A stretch of DNA of 33,372 bases from Clostridia bacterium (lineage in GTDB: Bacteria > Bacillota > Clostridia > Lutisporales > Lutisporaceae). The translations under genes were made by a program, and so were the position numbers. The stretch's first letter is position 1, and the number at the start of each line of letters is the position of its first letter. Location of the stretch: NCBI GenBank assembly GCA_029256325.1, contig JAQSYD010000041.1:1-33372 (forward strand), read 5' to 3'. Of this stretch, positions 1 through 8,207 are shown piece by piece. Below the pieces are notes generated by a model that was given only the letters and a program-made list of their open reading frames with translations, searched no databases and was not told the DNA's origin.

Positions 1-32
1 CCATCACCGGGAATAAGCGTAATATGATGCAT
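1..32 (-). CDS. NAD(P)-dependent isocitrate dehydrogenase, first codons only
   Basis: Only the first ten codons are inside the window; they read MHHITLIPGD and the next bases fit G. That is the N-terminal beta-strand and glycine turn of isocitrate/3-isopropylmalate dehydrogenases (typically M-x-x-I-T-L-I-P-G-D-G-I-G). The ATG shares its A with the aconitase stop codon (TAATG), so the two genes are translationally coupled. Family: decarboxylating isocitrate dehydrogenase is the expected enzyme next to aconitase in the oxidative branch to 2-oxoglutarate. An isopropylmalate dehydrogenase is possible, but the aconitase neighbour favours isocitrate. The rest of the gene lies beyond the left edge. 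Confidence 0.75.
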   Translation of the reverse strand, partial: MHHITLIPGD

Positions 33-1938
33 TAGGAACACCTGCCTTTTCTGATTACTTCCATATAGTTTAGATATCCTCCAGCTATGAGGATTTCAAC
101 ATCTGATTCAGAACCCTCAAATCTGCTGATAATTTCAAAACCTTTGCTTTTGTTTTTTACCCTTACAGTTCCGCCTGATTTCAAGGCTTGGATGACATTG
201 ACCAATTCCATTTCGTCCTTTTCATCAAACTTTTCATAGTCATTTGAGTCATTAAAAACAAGAGGTAGTATTCCCGAATTAATTAAATTATCCTTATGAA
301 TTCTGGCAAAGGATTTTGCTAAAATTGCCTTGATACCGAGATATAGTGGTACTAATGCTGCATGTTCACGACTGGAGCCTTGACCATAGTTTTCCCCTCC
401 AAGGATAAAGCCGCCTCCGTTTTTATCAGCACGCTAGACAGTTCCGGAACATTTGATCGAAACGGTAAAAGCTTTGCATTTGACGGCATAATATCATCCG
501 TTGTAATATTATCCGCAACCTTCAATAGAAGCTTTCCCTCCACAGTCGCCGTAAGTGGCTTATTGACAGGAAAAGGCTTGATATTAGGCCCCATAACCAG
601 TTCTGCATTATTCCTGCCAGTCTGTGGGAATATAAAGTAATGATCATGAACAGCAAAGCTTTCGGGAAGCACTATGTCCGGTTGTTCAAATCCTGAAGCA
701 TCCGGGCTGGTCAGATAACCTGTGATGGCCGAAACTGCCGCTGTCTCAGGACTTACAATGTATACTCCTGCAGAATCAGTTCCACATCTTCCTTTAAAGT
801 TTCGATTAAAGGTTCTTAGAGAAATACCTCCTGATGTAGGTGCTTGTCCCATTCCAATGCAGGGTCCGCATGCCGCTTCTATGATTCTCGCTCCTGCAGC
901 AATCAGATCTGCCATTGCACCATTCTCTGCCATCATTTGCAGTATATTGCTGGAACCCGGTGCAATAACCAGACTAACATCCGGATGAACTCGCTTTCCC
1001 TTCAATATTGCTGCCGTCTTCATCAAATCTGCATAAGAGGAATTTGTGCAAGAGCCGATGGCAACTTGATCCACCTTAATACCTTTTATGTTTTGTATAG
1101 CTTCTACATTATCAGGGCTGTGAGGTTTTGCCACCATGGGCTTAATTTCACTTAAATCAATTCTGATTTTCTTGTCATACACTGCATCAGCATCCGCAGT
1201 AAAGAAAACATAATCTTTTTCCCTGCCCTGCTTCTTGAGAAAATCTAGAACCGCTTCATCACTTGGGAAAACCGATGTGGTAGCTCCCAGCTCAGCTCCC
1301 ATATTGGTTATAGTTGCTCGATCTGTCACAGAGAGAGATGTTAATGCTTCTCCGGTATACTCGATAATATATCCGACGCCGCCTTTTACAGTCAGAAGCT
1401 TCAGAATATATAAGGCAACGTCTTTCGCAGCAACCCAAGGTTCAAGCTTGCCAACCAGTTCAATGTTCATAAGCTTAGGCATCCTAAAGGTATATGTTCC
1501 GTTTGCCATGGCCACAGCCACATCCAAACCGCCAGCACCAATTGCAAGCATTCCCAAGCCTCCGCCTGTAGGCGTATGACTGTCAGAACCTAAAAGAATA
1601 CCACCCGGTTTCCCAAAACGCTCTAAATGCAGCTGATGACATATTCCATTTCCAGGTTTGGAATAGATTATTCCATATTTTGCTGCTGCACTCTTGATAA
1701 ATGCATGATCATCCGCATTTTCAAAGCCTGTCTGCAATGTATTATGGTCTATATATGCAACTGAAAGGTCAGTTTTTATCTCCTGTATATTCATTGCCTC
1801 CAATTGCAAATACACCATTGTTCCTGTCGAATCCTGAGTCAGTGTCTGGTTCACTTTAACCGTCACCTCTGCACCAGATTCCACCACACCTGTTATCCTG
1901 TTCTTTTCGATTATTTTATGAGCTAATGCTTTTCCCAT
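32..1938 (-). pseudogene. Aconitate hydratase (Aquifex-type), frame broken by an internal deletion
   Basis: Aconitase interconverts citrate and isocitrate with a 4Fe-4S cluster in the cytosol. The start is the ATG at 1938, not the in-frame codon at 1998, because AGGAGG sits just upstream. Residues 1-501 hold the three cluster domains, with GSDSHTPTGGG near the middle, cluster cysteines in GSCTNSS and in AACGPCIGMG, and the start of the swivel domain (DNITTDDIMPSNAKLLPFRS). The reading frame then changes near 434-436. Downstream the correct frame continues as GGGFILGGENYGQGSSREHA and runs to the TAA at 32-34, giving another 133 residues. The two parts add up to about 634 residues. The family has roughly 640-650, and homologues carry about 13-14 extra residues between the conserved PELS and RADKNGGG, so I infer a net loss of about 37 bases. 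Read literally, the first frame stops at 352. It is either a real pseudogene or an assembly error. Confidence 0.85.
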
Positions 1939-1978
1939 GGAGGACCTCCTATTTTTCACAATAGATTTAATTTTTTTT

Positions 1979-2007
1979 ATTATATCAGACAATTGCAATT
2001 ATGTAAA
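1979..2007 (-). promoter_or_regulatory. Sigma-A-type promoter of the aconitase-isocitrate dehydrogenase unit
   Basis: On the minus strand TTTACA (2002-2007) and TATAAT (1979-1984) are separated by exactly 17 bases, and TGA directly before TATAAT makes an extended -10. The spacer holds the palindrome AATTGCAATT (1991-2000), and related TGCAATT/ATTGCAT words recur at about 2013, 2052 and 2136. They could be a regulator's binding sites, for example for a citrate-responsive repressor, but no specific regulator is recognisable. Confidence 0.75.
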
Positions 2008-2034
2008 CATAAAATTGCATATTTATACACTTCT

Positions 2035-2112
2035 TTATTTTTCATTCTTCAATGCAATTGCTACGAATAGTGCGTCATTTGCAAGTTTTCCTTTAAAAAC
2101 GTCAGAGTCCAT
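2035..2112 (-). other. 25-codon coding-like ORF upstream of the aconitase promoter
   Basis: A small ORF begins MDSDVFKGKLAND and ends ALKNEK. Its amino-acid composition is protein-like, but it has no ribosome binding site and no recognisable family. In frame upstream there is a TGA. It may be the 3' remnant of a lost gene or chance. The rest of the gap 2113-2215 shows only the words CATGCATG (twice) and AT-rich sequence. Confidence 0.2.
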
Positions 2113-2215
2113 GCATGAATAAATTCATATTTATGCAATTCACATGCATGATTTATATTTTATTCCTGCAGAATTTTATAACCTGTGTACAAGAATTTTA
2201 GCTATCTACACATAA

Positions 2216-2247
2216 AAAGCCTGTGATTGTTCCCAATCACAGGCTTT
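2216..2247. terminator. Rho-independent terminator after the sugar kinase unit
   Basis: A perfect 14-bp stem (2216-2229 with 2234-2247) and a 4-base loop are followed on the minus strand by a T tract. The stem core GCCTGTGATTG is nearly the same as in the hairpins at 14268 and 21960. It closes transcription coming from the kinase at 2360. The poorer T tract on the plus side means it may act weakly in both directions. Confidence 0.85.
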
Positions 2248-2268
2248 CCACGAAAACATATATTACTT

Positions 2269-2367
2269 TTATGTGGTGATGGCGAAGGGACAACCTATAC
2301 CATTGTCTCCCATCGTGTCGACTATAACATGAACTAATTCTGCATATCCTAAGCTATACTTAACGCT
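2269..2367 (-). pseudogene. Orphan 3' end of an unrecognised gene after the kinase
   Basis: Immediately after the kinase, in another frame, there is an open stretch of 32 codons ending in MGDNGIGCPFAITT and a TAA, directly before the terminator at 2216-2247. It has no plausible start codon or ribosome binding site and is bounded upstream by TGA at 2368-2370, overlapping the last codons of the kinase. The sequence looks like a conserved protein C-terminus (ELVHVIVDTMGDNG), which suggests that a further operon gene lost all but its end. I do not recognise the family. Confidence 0.4.
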
Positions 2368-3439
2368 TCACCCTTGCATTACCCTGCCATACGCTCCATA
2401 TCTGCTCTTCATCAGCAGGTACGACATAGTCTGTAAGGAATGTTGTAGCAAGTGCTCCGGTAGCCCAGCCAAACTGTATCCACTTCTCGCTTTCCCAGCC
2501 CCTTAATATTCCATAGATGAGCCCTCCTACAAAGCCATCTCCTCCGCCTATACGGTCAAGTACAGTAATTTCACGGGGTTCAACTACATGCCAGTTCTCT
2601 CCATCAAGCATAATAGCACCCCAAAGATGACTATTGGCACTAACAACCTGTCTGAGCGTCGTTGCAAAAACCGAAGCATTTGGGAATGACTTTTTCACAT
2701 TGTTGATCATTCCTTTGAAGCTATCTATTTTGTCTGCAAGATTTGTTCCGCCTGCTTCCGGTCCTTCAATACCCAAGCAAAGCTGAAAGTCTTCTTCATT
2801 TCCAACAAGGACATCAGAAATACTTGCAAGCTCAGTGAATATCTCTTTTAGTTCTTTTTCCCTGCCCTTCCAGAATGACGCCCTGTAGTTTAAATCAAAG
2901 GAGATTCGGGTTCCGTATTTCTTTGCTGTCCTTCCAAGTTCAAGACAGAAAGCTCCTGTTTCAGGGGACAAAGCGGCAATAAGCCCCGACATGTGGAGTA
3001 TCTGGACTCCCTCTTTATTAAAAATTCTATCAAGATCGAAGTCTTTAACATTAAGAGTCCTTCCAACTTCTCCTGCGCGGTCATTCTGCACTCTAGGCCC
3101 ACGTGAGCCATAGCCAGTGTCGGCAATATTAATCTGATGGCGGTACCCCCATGGTCCGTCCTGAGGTACTTCCTTTCCTTCATAATCAATATTACGGCTT
3201 CTTAGATTACTTTTTATTAGCTGGGCGACGGGACTATCTTTGACAAAAGTAGTAAGCGCCTTACACGGAAGTCCAAGGTAAGAGGAAATACTGAGCACAT
3301 TGGTCTCTGCGCTGGTAACATACACATTAAAGGTGTCACTGCACTGCACAGGCTGTCCGTTTACCGGCGTCATTCGCAATCCCATGCTGGTGGGGGCCAT
3401 TAGAGAATATTTGCAGTTGCTTTTCAATTCAATCTTCAT
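2360..3439 (-). CDS. PfkB-family carbohydrate kinase (sugar-acid kinase type)
   Basis: A 359-residue ribokinase/PfkB-fold kinase that transfers phosphate from ATP to a sugar or keto-sugar-acid hydroxyl. The C-terminal signature DRIGGGDGFVGGLIYG carries the catalytic aspartate and anion-hole glycines; the more common form is GAGD. FDLNYR and VGNEEDF are two further family landmarks, and the protein ends NARVKR as in Firmicutes relatives of 2-keto-3-deoxygluconate kinase. The start is set by GGGAGGT just upstream of the ATG. It follows gnd by 22 bases after gnd's original stop at 3462, so the two are probably co-transcribed. Candidate substrates are 2-keto-3-deoxygluconate, a ketogluconate or another hexonate; sequence alone does not decide between them. 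The frame is intact, unlike that of gnd. Confidence 0.85.
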   Translation of the reverse strand: MKIELKSNCKYSLMAPTSMGLRMTPVNGQPVQCSDTFNVYVTSAETNVLSISSYLGLPCKALTTFVKDSPVAQLIKSNLRSRNIDYEGKEVPQDGPWGYRHQINIADTGYGSRGPRVQNDRAGEVGRTLNVKDFDLDRIFNKEGVQILHMSGLIAALSPETGAFCLELGRTAKKYGTRISFDLNYRASFWKGREKELKEIFTELASISDVLVGNEEDFQLCLGIEGPEAGGTNLADKIDSFKGMINNVKKSFPNASVFATTLRQVVSANSHLWGAIMLDGENWHVVEPREITVLDRIGGGDGFVGGLIYGILRGWESEKWIQFGWATGALATTFLTDYVVPADEEQIWSVWQGNARVKR

Positions 3440-3461
3440 ATTTACCTCCCGTATTTTTTAA

Positions 3462-4827
3462 TCAAACACTATATGTGCTGGATGCTGTTGTACCTCCATG
3501 GCCCGTCCAGTTGGTATGGAAAAACTCACCACGAGGTCTGTCAACACGCTCATATGTGTGCGCCCCGAAATAATCTCGCTGGGCCTGGAGTAAATTGGCC
3601 GGAAGCCATTCTCCAGCTTGCCTGACAGGCTTCAACCTTTTCCTTAAAGAATGGATCTAGAAGAAGATTAGTCAACTCCGGATTGTTATAAAATGCGTCC
3701 TTTATTTTACCCAGGAATGCGGATCTTATAATACATCCGCCCCTCCACATCAGAGCTATTTCACCAAAGTTCAAGTTCCAGGCATTTGTCTTTGCAGCCG
3801 CAGCCATAAGAGCATATCCTTGGGCATAGGATACTATTTTTGAAGCATAAAGTGCATTCTTTATATCTTCAATGAAAGCCTCTTTATCACCTTGGAATTT
3901 TACTTCAGGTCTAGATAATATCTTTGAGGCTGCAACTCTCTCATCCTTTATTGAGGACAGGCATCTTGCATAGACAGCTTCACTGATCAATGTAAGGGGA
4001 ATGTCTTCGTCAAATGATGTGACTGATGTCCATTTACCCGTGCCTTTCTGCCCTGAGGCGTCCAATATTTTATCTACAATTGCGCTTCCATCGGAATCTT
4101 TATATGCCAGTATTTCGCTTGTGATTTCTATAAGGTAGCTGTCAAGTTCTCCATTATTCCACTCCTTGAAAACCTCATGCATCTCTTCGGCAGTCATGCC
4201 CAGCAGTTCTTTCATCAATTGATATGCTTCGCATATAAGCTGCATATCCCCATATTCTATTCCATTGTGCACCATTTTTACAAAGTGACCTGCTCCATTT
4301 TCGCCTACCCAGCTGCAGCAGGGTGTTCCATCTTCAACCTTTGCTGCAATAGCCTGAAATATTGGCTTAACATGGGGCCATGCTGCAGGGGAGCCTCCCG
4401 GCATAATACTTGGTCCCTTCAGTGCGCCTTCTTCTCCCCCTGAAACGCCTGTTCCAATGTAAAAAAAGCCTTTTTCCTCCACATACTTTGTCCTTCGGAT
4501 TGTATCAAAGAAATGGGAGTTTCCGCCATCAATTATGATATCCCCCTTGCTAAGGTATGGGATTAGTAAATCTATTAAATCATCAACAGGCTTACCCGCT
4601 TTAATCATAAGCATTACTTTACGTGGTGTTTCAAGTTTGTCCACCAGCTCTTTAATTGACATGGCATCGATTATGTTTTTGCCCTTTCCGCGTCCTTCTA
4701 TGAAGCTAGTGACCCTTTCAGTACTGCGGTTATATACGGCCACAGTAAAGCCCTTGCTCTCCATATTCATAACAAGGTTTTCTCCCATTACTGCCAACCC
4801 GATTAACCCTATATCAGCTTTTTCCAT
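3462..4827 (-). pseudogene. gnd: 6-phosphogluconate dehydrogenase (decarboxylating), C-terminus frameshifted by a deletion
   Basis: Gnd oxidises 6-phosphogluconate to ribulose 5-phosphate and CO2 in the cytosol. The N-terminal Rossmann motif GLAVMGENL, the IIDGGNS loop, GTGVSGGEEGA, and the catalytic KMVHNGIEYGDMQ are present. ATG at 4827 has GAGGGG upstream. After EACQASWR (about residue 406, position 3610) the frame is lost: the literal ORF runs 19 more codons and stops at 3550. The correct family C-terminus is found in another frame from 3608, [20 protein letters not shown] through FFHTNWTG, ending with TGA at 3462-3464. Homologues have about 27 more residues here, covering the segment around LGIPVPAF. 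I infer an out-of-frame deletion of roughly 80 bases. The lost part lines the active site and dimer tail, so the product is probably inactive if the sequence is right. Confidence 0.88.
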
Positions 4828-4847
4828 TCCCTATCCCCTCTTTTTCC

Positions 4848-5121
4848 TTATTTTAGAACGTATTTTATATATCCAAGCCCCAGAACGGGATTGCTTACAT
4901 AGTAAATATCTTCGCTGCGATCCAAAATGTTATATTCTTCTGCTGGCTTATGAAGATAATCTAATTATCGTACTTTCCATAAAGCTCCTGTTGACTTGCA
5001 CAACTGTATCCTCACAAATCAATCCATATGATGCTTCTTCTACCCATAAACTGTCACTTTTTGCTCTCAAAATAATGTATAGCTTTTCGTACCCTCTCAA
5101 GACAATATAGTATCGAACAGG
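4848..5121 (-). pseudogene. Gene remnant between TRAP operon and gnd
   Basis: Two overlapping open stretches in different frames both look like protein. The first (5121 down to the stop at 4948) includes RGYEKLYIILRAKSDSLWVE and reaches NRSFMESTII. The second (4964 to the stop at 4848) reads LDYLHKPAEEYNILD and ends GLGYIKYVLK, 20 bases before gnd. There is no start codon with a ribosome binding site. One frameshift near 4951-4964 would join them into an ORF of about 90 codons. I read this as the 3' end of a gene that lost its 5' part and was later frameshifted. Its position suggests it was once part of the sugar-acid pathway. Family not recognised. Confidence 0.45.
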
Positions 5122-5136
5122 CTATACAAAAGTTAT

Positions 5137-5172
5137 ATAATATGTCCATACTTTTCTGTATGGACATATTAT
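5137..5172. repeat. Perfect 14-bp palindrome next to the TRAP terminator
   Basis: Arms 5137-5150 and 5159-5172 (ATAATATGTCCATA) pair perfectly around an 8-base loop. It follows the terminator hairpin at 5177-5210 in the direction of transcription. It has no T tract of its own, so it may be an operator or a second RNA hairpin. Confidence 0.6.
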
Positions 5173-5176
5173 ATTT

Positions 5177-5212
5177 AAAATCCCTCCCTTTATCAAAAGG
5201 AAGGGATTTTTT
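5177..5212. terminator. Rho-independent terminator after the TRAP operon
   Basis: A 15-bp stem with one G-U pair (5177-5191 with 5196-5210) and a short loop, flanked by A/T runs on both sides. It begins 19 bases beyond the dctP stop codon at 5231 and so ends the SDR-TRAP transcript. The longer T run is on the plus strand, so it could act in both directions. Confidence 0.75.
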
Positions 5213-5230
5213 ATAGAATCCATAGTTTAA

Positions 5231-6298
5231 TTATTGAGCTGCTTCAACTGCTGCCTTAAATTCATTTATGAGGTCCTTACCTATTTTTTCTTCGAACTCA
5301 GTGTAAACAGGCTGAACTGCATCTTGGAACACTTTTAGCTGTTCAGGAGTGAATTCTGTAACTTCCATACCATTTTTCTTGAGTTCAGCAACATAGTCCT
5401 TAGCCATTTTTCTGTTAGTCTCTCTGTTTAACAATGCTGACTCATAAGCTGCTTCTTCAAATATCTTTTTGTCTTCAGCTGAAAGCTCATTCCAAAGCTT
5501 GTCACTGATTAACATGATATGTGGGCCATATACATGTCCAGTTAAAGAAACATGGTTTTGAACTTCAAAGAACTTCTGTAAGTATATCGTTGGGATTGGG
5601 TTTTCCTGTCCATCTATTGTATGCTGCTGCATTGCTGTAAATACTTCACTGAAAGGCATTGGAGTTGGGTTGGCTCCTAGCGCCTTAAAAGCTGCAAGGT
5701 GAATTGGGTTTTCCATTGTTCTGATTTTTAATCCCTTTAAGTCTGCAGGAGTTTTTACTGCACGCTTGCTGTTTGTTAACTGTCTGAATCCATTCTCATA
5801 ATATGCAAGAAGATGAAGTCCTTTTCCGTCAAGGCTTGAAGCTATCTTCTTGCCTACAGGGCCATCAAATATTGCATCTGCTGCCTTCTCACTTGAAACG
5901 ATGAAGGGTAGGTCGAACACCATGAATGCTGGTGCAAGTCCTGTTATTGGTGATGCCGAAGTAACAACAATTTCAAGGTTGCCCATTCTTACGTCCTGAG
6001 TCGCCTTAACGTCATCACCAAGCTGTGCATTTGCATAAACCTGGACATCATATCTGCCGCCAGTCTTTTCTTCTACTATTCTCTCAAACTCTTTGCCGCC
6101 TAAGAATGCAGGGTGCTGTTCGTTAACGCCGTTGCTTATCTTGATTATCTTTGCAGGCTCTTTAGGTGCTTCAGCTTTTGGCTCTTCCTTCTTTTCTTCT
6201 GGTTGTACAGGAGCCGCAGCCGGATTTGATGATAAACAGCCTGTAAGTAATACAGCTGTCATCATAACTACGAGTAAAATTGCTAATAGTCTTTTCAT
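5231..6298 (-). CDS. dctP: TRAP transporter solute-binding lipoprotein (DctP family)
   Basis: A 355-residue binding protein that captures an organic acid outside the cell and delivers it to the DctQM membrane subunits. Residues 1-21 form a lipoprotein signal with the lipobox LLTGC, followed by a low-complexity Pro/Glu/Lys linker. The rest is a DctP domain containing the family's NGVNEQHPA start, GLKIRTMENP (the region with the conserved carboxylate-binding arginine) and FSEVFTAMQQHTIDGQENP. GAGGGGG lies before the ATG. It is the last gene of the SDR-dctQ-dctM-dctP unit. TRAP systems of this type commonly import C4-dicarboxylates, hexonates or uronates; the neighbouring sugar-acid enzymes favour a hexonate or ketogluconate. 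The ligand is inferred, not seen. Confidence 0.92.
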   Translation of the reverse strand: MKRLLAILLVVMMTAVLLTGCLSSNPAAAPVQPEEKKEEPKAEAPKEPAKIIKISNGVNEQHPAFLGGKEFERIVEEKTGGRYDVQVYANAQLGDDVKATQDVRMGNLEIVVTSASPITGLAPAFMVFDLPFIVSSEKAADAIFDGPVGKKIASSLDGKGLHLLAYYENGFRQLTNSKRAVKTPADLKGLKIRTMENPIHLAAFKALGANPTPMPFSEVFTAMQQHTIDGQENPIPTIYLQKFFEVQNHVSLTGHVYGPHIMLISDKLWNELSAEDKKIFEEAAYESALLNRETNRKMAKDYVAELKKNGMEVTEFTPEQLKVFQDAVQPVYTEFEEKIGKDLINEFKAAVEAAQ

Positions 6299-6400
6299 AC
6301 AAATTCCCCCTCTTATTTGTTATTCGGCTTTTTAGCCATGATTTTTATCCAAAAAGGAATCAGCCGTTGGCTATCTCCCCTTTAAATAACAAGTTAACAC

Positions 6401-7678
6401 TTAGTTTCCTAAAGCATAAGGAAGATATAATATCAAACCAGGTACATAAGTAATAAGAAGCAGTACAGCAACCATAATCGCAATAAATCCTATGGTAGGC
6501 TTCACCAGTTCCCACATAGATAACCCTGATAACCCACAGCCTACGTAAAGCACCGTGCCAACCGGAGGTGTAAGCGTCCCTATGCAGAGATTGCAAACCA
6601 TAACGACACCAAAGTAAATCGGATCAAGCCCGAATCTTGTTGCGATAGGAAGCAGAATCGGAGCTAATATGAGCAGTGCAGGTGTCAAGTCCATAACACA
6701 TCCAACTAAGAGTAATAGAATATTGATAAGAAGCATAAGAACATATACATTATTTGATACAGCAAGCAGAGCTTCTGAAAGCAATACAGGTATCTGCGCG
6801 GTTGTTATAAAGTATCCTGCCGCTGTAGCTGCACCACATACTAGCATAACAATTGAAGTACTCTTGGCTGACTGGACAAATATTTCAGGAAGATGATGAA
6901 GCTTCAACTCCTTGTATGCAAAAAATCCCACTAACAGAGCATAGACAACTGCCACCACCGCTGCTTCTGTAGGAGTAAATATCCCTCCCAGTATTCCTCC
7001 CATGATTATCACAGGAAGAAGTATTGCCCAGAAAGCTGCAATCGTATCCTTTATCATTTCTTTAATTGGCGCCCTTTTTGTTCTTTTATAGCCCATTTTC
7101 TTTGAATGAAAATACCAGCCTATCATTAGGGCAACTCCTATCAAAACACCGGGTACAACTCCTCCAAGGAATAACTTGACGATTGACACACCACCAACAA
7201 CACCAAAAAGTATCATAGGTATGCTTGGCGGTATAACAGGGCCTATGGTCCCGGCGGAAATAATCAAAGCGGTACTCTTGCCTTTTTCATATCCTTGCTC
7301 CTCCATAACCGGAAGAAGTATTGAGCCTATAGCAGTAGTATCTGCTATTGCTGACCCAGAGACTCCGGCAAAAAGCATACTTGCAAGTACAGTAACATAT
7401 CCAAGTCCTCCGGTAACGTGACCAATAAGGACTTTGGCAAAATTAACTATTCTCTTTGATATTCCGCCTACGTTCATTATTTCTCCTGCCAAAACGAAGA
7501 ATGGGATGGCCATTAGAGGAAAATTATCTACTCCCCTGACTATATTCTGAGAAACAATTGCCGGTGATGAAACACCAAGGCTAGCCATAAGAACAAGACT
7601 TGTCAGCACAAGGCTGAATGCAATGGGTATATTCATCAGGATAAAAAAGAACATGCTTACAAGAAAAATTACTAACAT
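6401..7678 (-). CDS. dctM: TRAP transporter large permease subunit (DctM family)
   Basis: A 425-residue, highly hydrophobic protein with about a dozen membrane segments, matching the usual DctM length (about 425-435). Family motifs include FFVLAGEIMNVGGISKRI, FAGVSGSAIADTTAIGSILL and GPVIPPSIPMILFG in the first half, and TPTEAAVVAVVYALLVG, GCVMDLTPALLILAPILLPI and GTLTPPVGTVLYVG in the second. It forms the sodium-driven translocation channel. Its ATG lies inside the end of dctQ (overlap ATGTTAG), preceded by GGAGGA, so the two are translationally coupled. A 102-base gap without a clear terminator separates it from dctP. Confidence 0.94.
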   Translation of the reverse strand: MLVIFLVSMFFFILMNIPIAFSLVLTSLVLMASLGVSSPAIVSQNIVRGVDNFPLMAIPFFVLAGEIMNVGGISKRIVNFAKVLIGHVTGGLGYVTVLASMLFAGVSGSAIADTTAIGSILLPVMEEQGYEKGKSTALIISAGTIGPVIPPSIPMILFGVVGGVSIVKLFLGGVVPGVLIGVALMIGWYFHSKKMGYKRTKRAPIKEMIKDTIAAFWAILLPVIIMGGILGGIFTPTEAAVVAVVYALLVGFFAYKELKLHHLPEIFVQSAKSTSIVMLVCGAATAAGYFITTAQIPVLLSEALLAVSNNVYVLMLLINILLLLVGCVMDLTPALLILAPILLPIATRFGLDPIYFGVVMVCNLCIGTLTPPVGTVLYVGCGLSGLSMWELVKPTIGFIAIMVAVLLLITYVPGLILYLPYALGN

Positions 7679-8178
7679 TGCGTATCCTCCTTTGGCGCTT
7701 CTTTACTAATACCAAAAAGAACTTTTATATGTCCAATAAACTTAAAGATTGTCATTATTAATACGGCTGCTCCCGCCATTGGAATGATTAAATATACATA
7801 TGCATAAGGTATAGCTGCAGCCGGAGATAGCCAGTCCCAACTCGTCATTGTCAAGTTGAGCCCTCCCATTACGATTATGTATATTGCATAGAGCACACCA
7901 ATGTCTGCCATAACCTGCATTATATGGGCTATCCTCTTCGGCACAGCCTTTATCAAAATGTCCAAACTTAGATGTTCATCCTTTATATAAGCTAATACTG
8001 CACCTAAAAATACTACCCATATAAGCATGAACCTTGATATTTCTTCCGACCAAGCTATGGATGCCCCTAAGAAGTATCGGCTAACCACATTCCAAAATAC
8101 TATAGCTACCATTGCTGCCAGTAAAGCCCCAACCAAATACTTAATGAAATTTTCACATATAGTCAGTAGTTTTTTCAT
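7672..8178 (-). CDS. dctQ: TRAP transporter small permease subunit (DctQ family)
   Basis: A 168-residue membrane protein with four predicted helices, the standard DctQ layout. The motif FWNVVSRYFLGASIAWSEEI followed by SRFMLIWVVFLGA is characteristic, as are the charged loop DEHLSLDIL and the later GGLNLT. It associates with DctM to form the transporter core. GGGGGG precedes the ATG. It starts 29 bases after the SDR gene's stop codon, so substrate oxidation and uptake are expressed together. Confidence 0.92.
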   Translation of the reverse strand: MKKLLTICENFIKYLVGALLAAMVAIVFWNVVSRYFLGASIAWSEEISRFMLIWVVFLGAVLAYIKDEHLSLDILIKAVPKRIAHIMQVMADIGVLYAIYIIVMGGLNLTMTSWDWLSPAAAIPYAYVYLIIPMAGAAVLIMTIFKFIGHIKVLFGISKEAPKEDTQC

Positions 8179-8207
8179 ACTCTTTCCCCCCTACTATTTG
8201 TAGCAGC

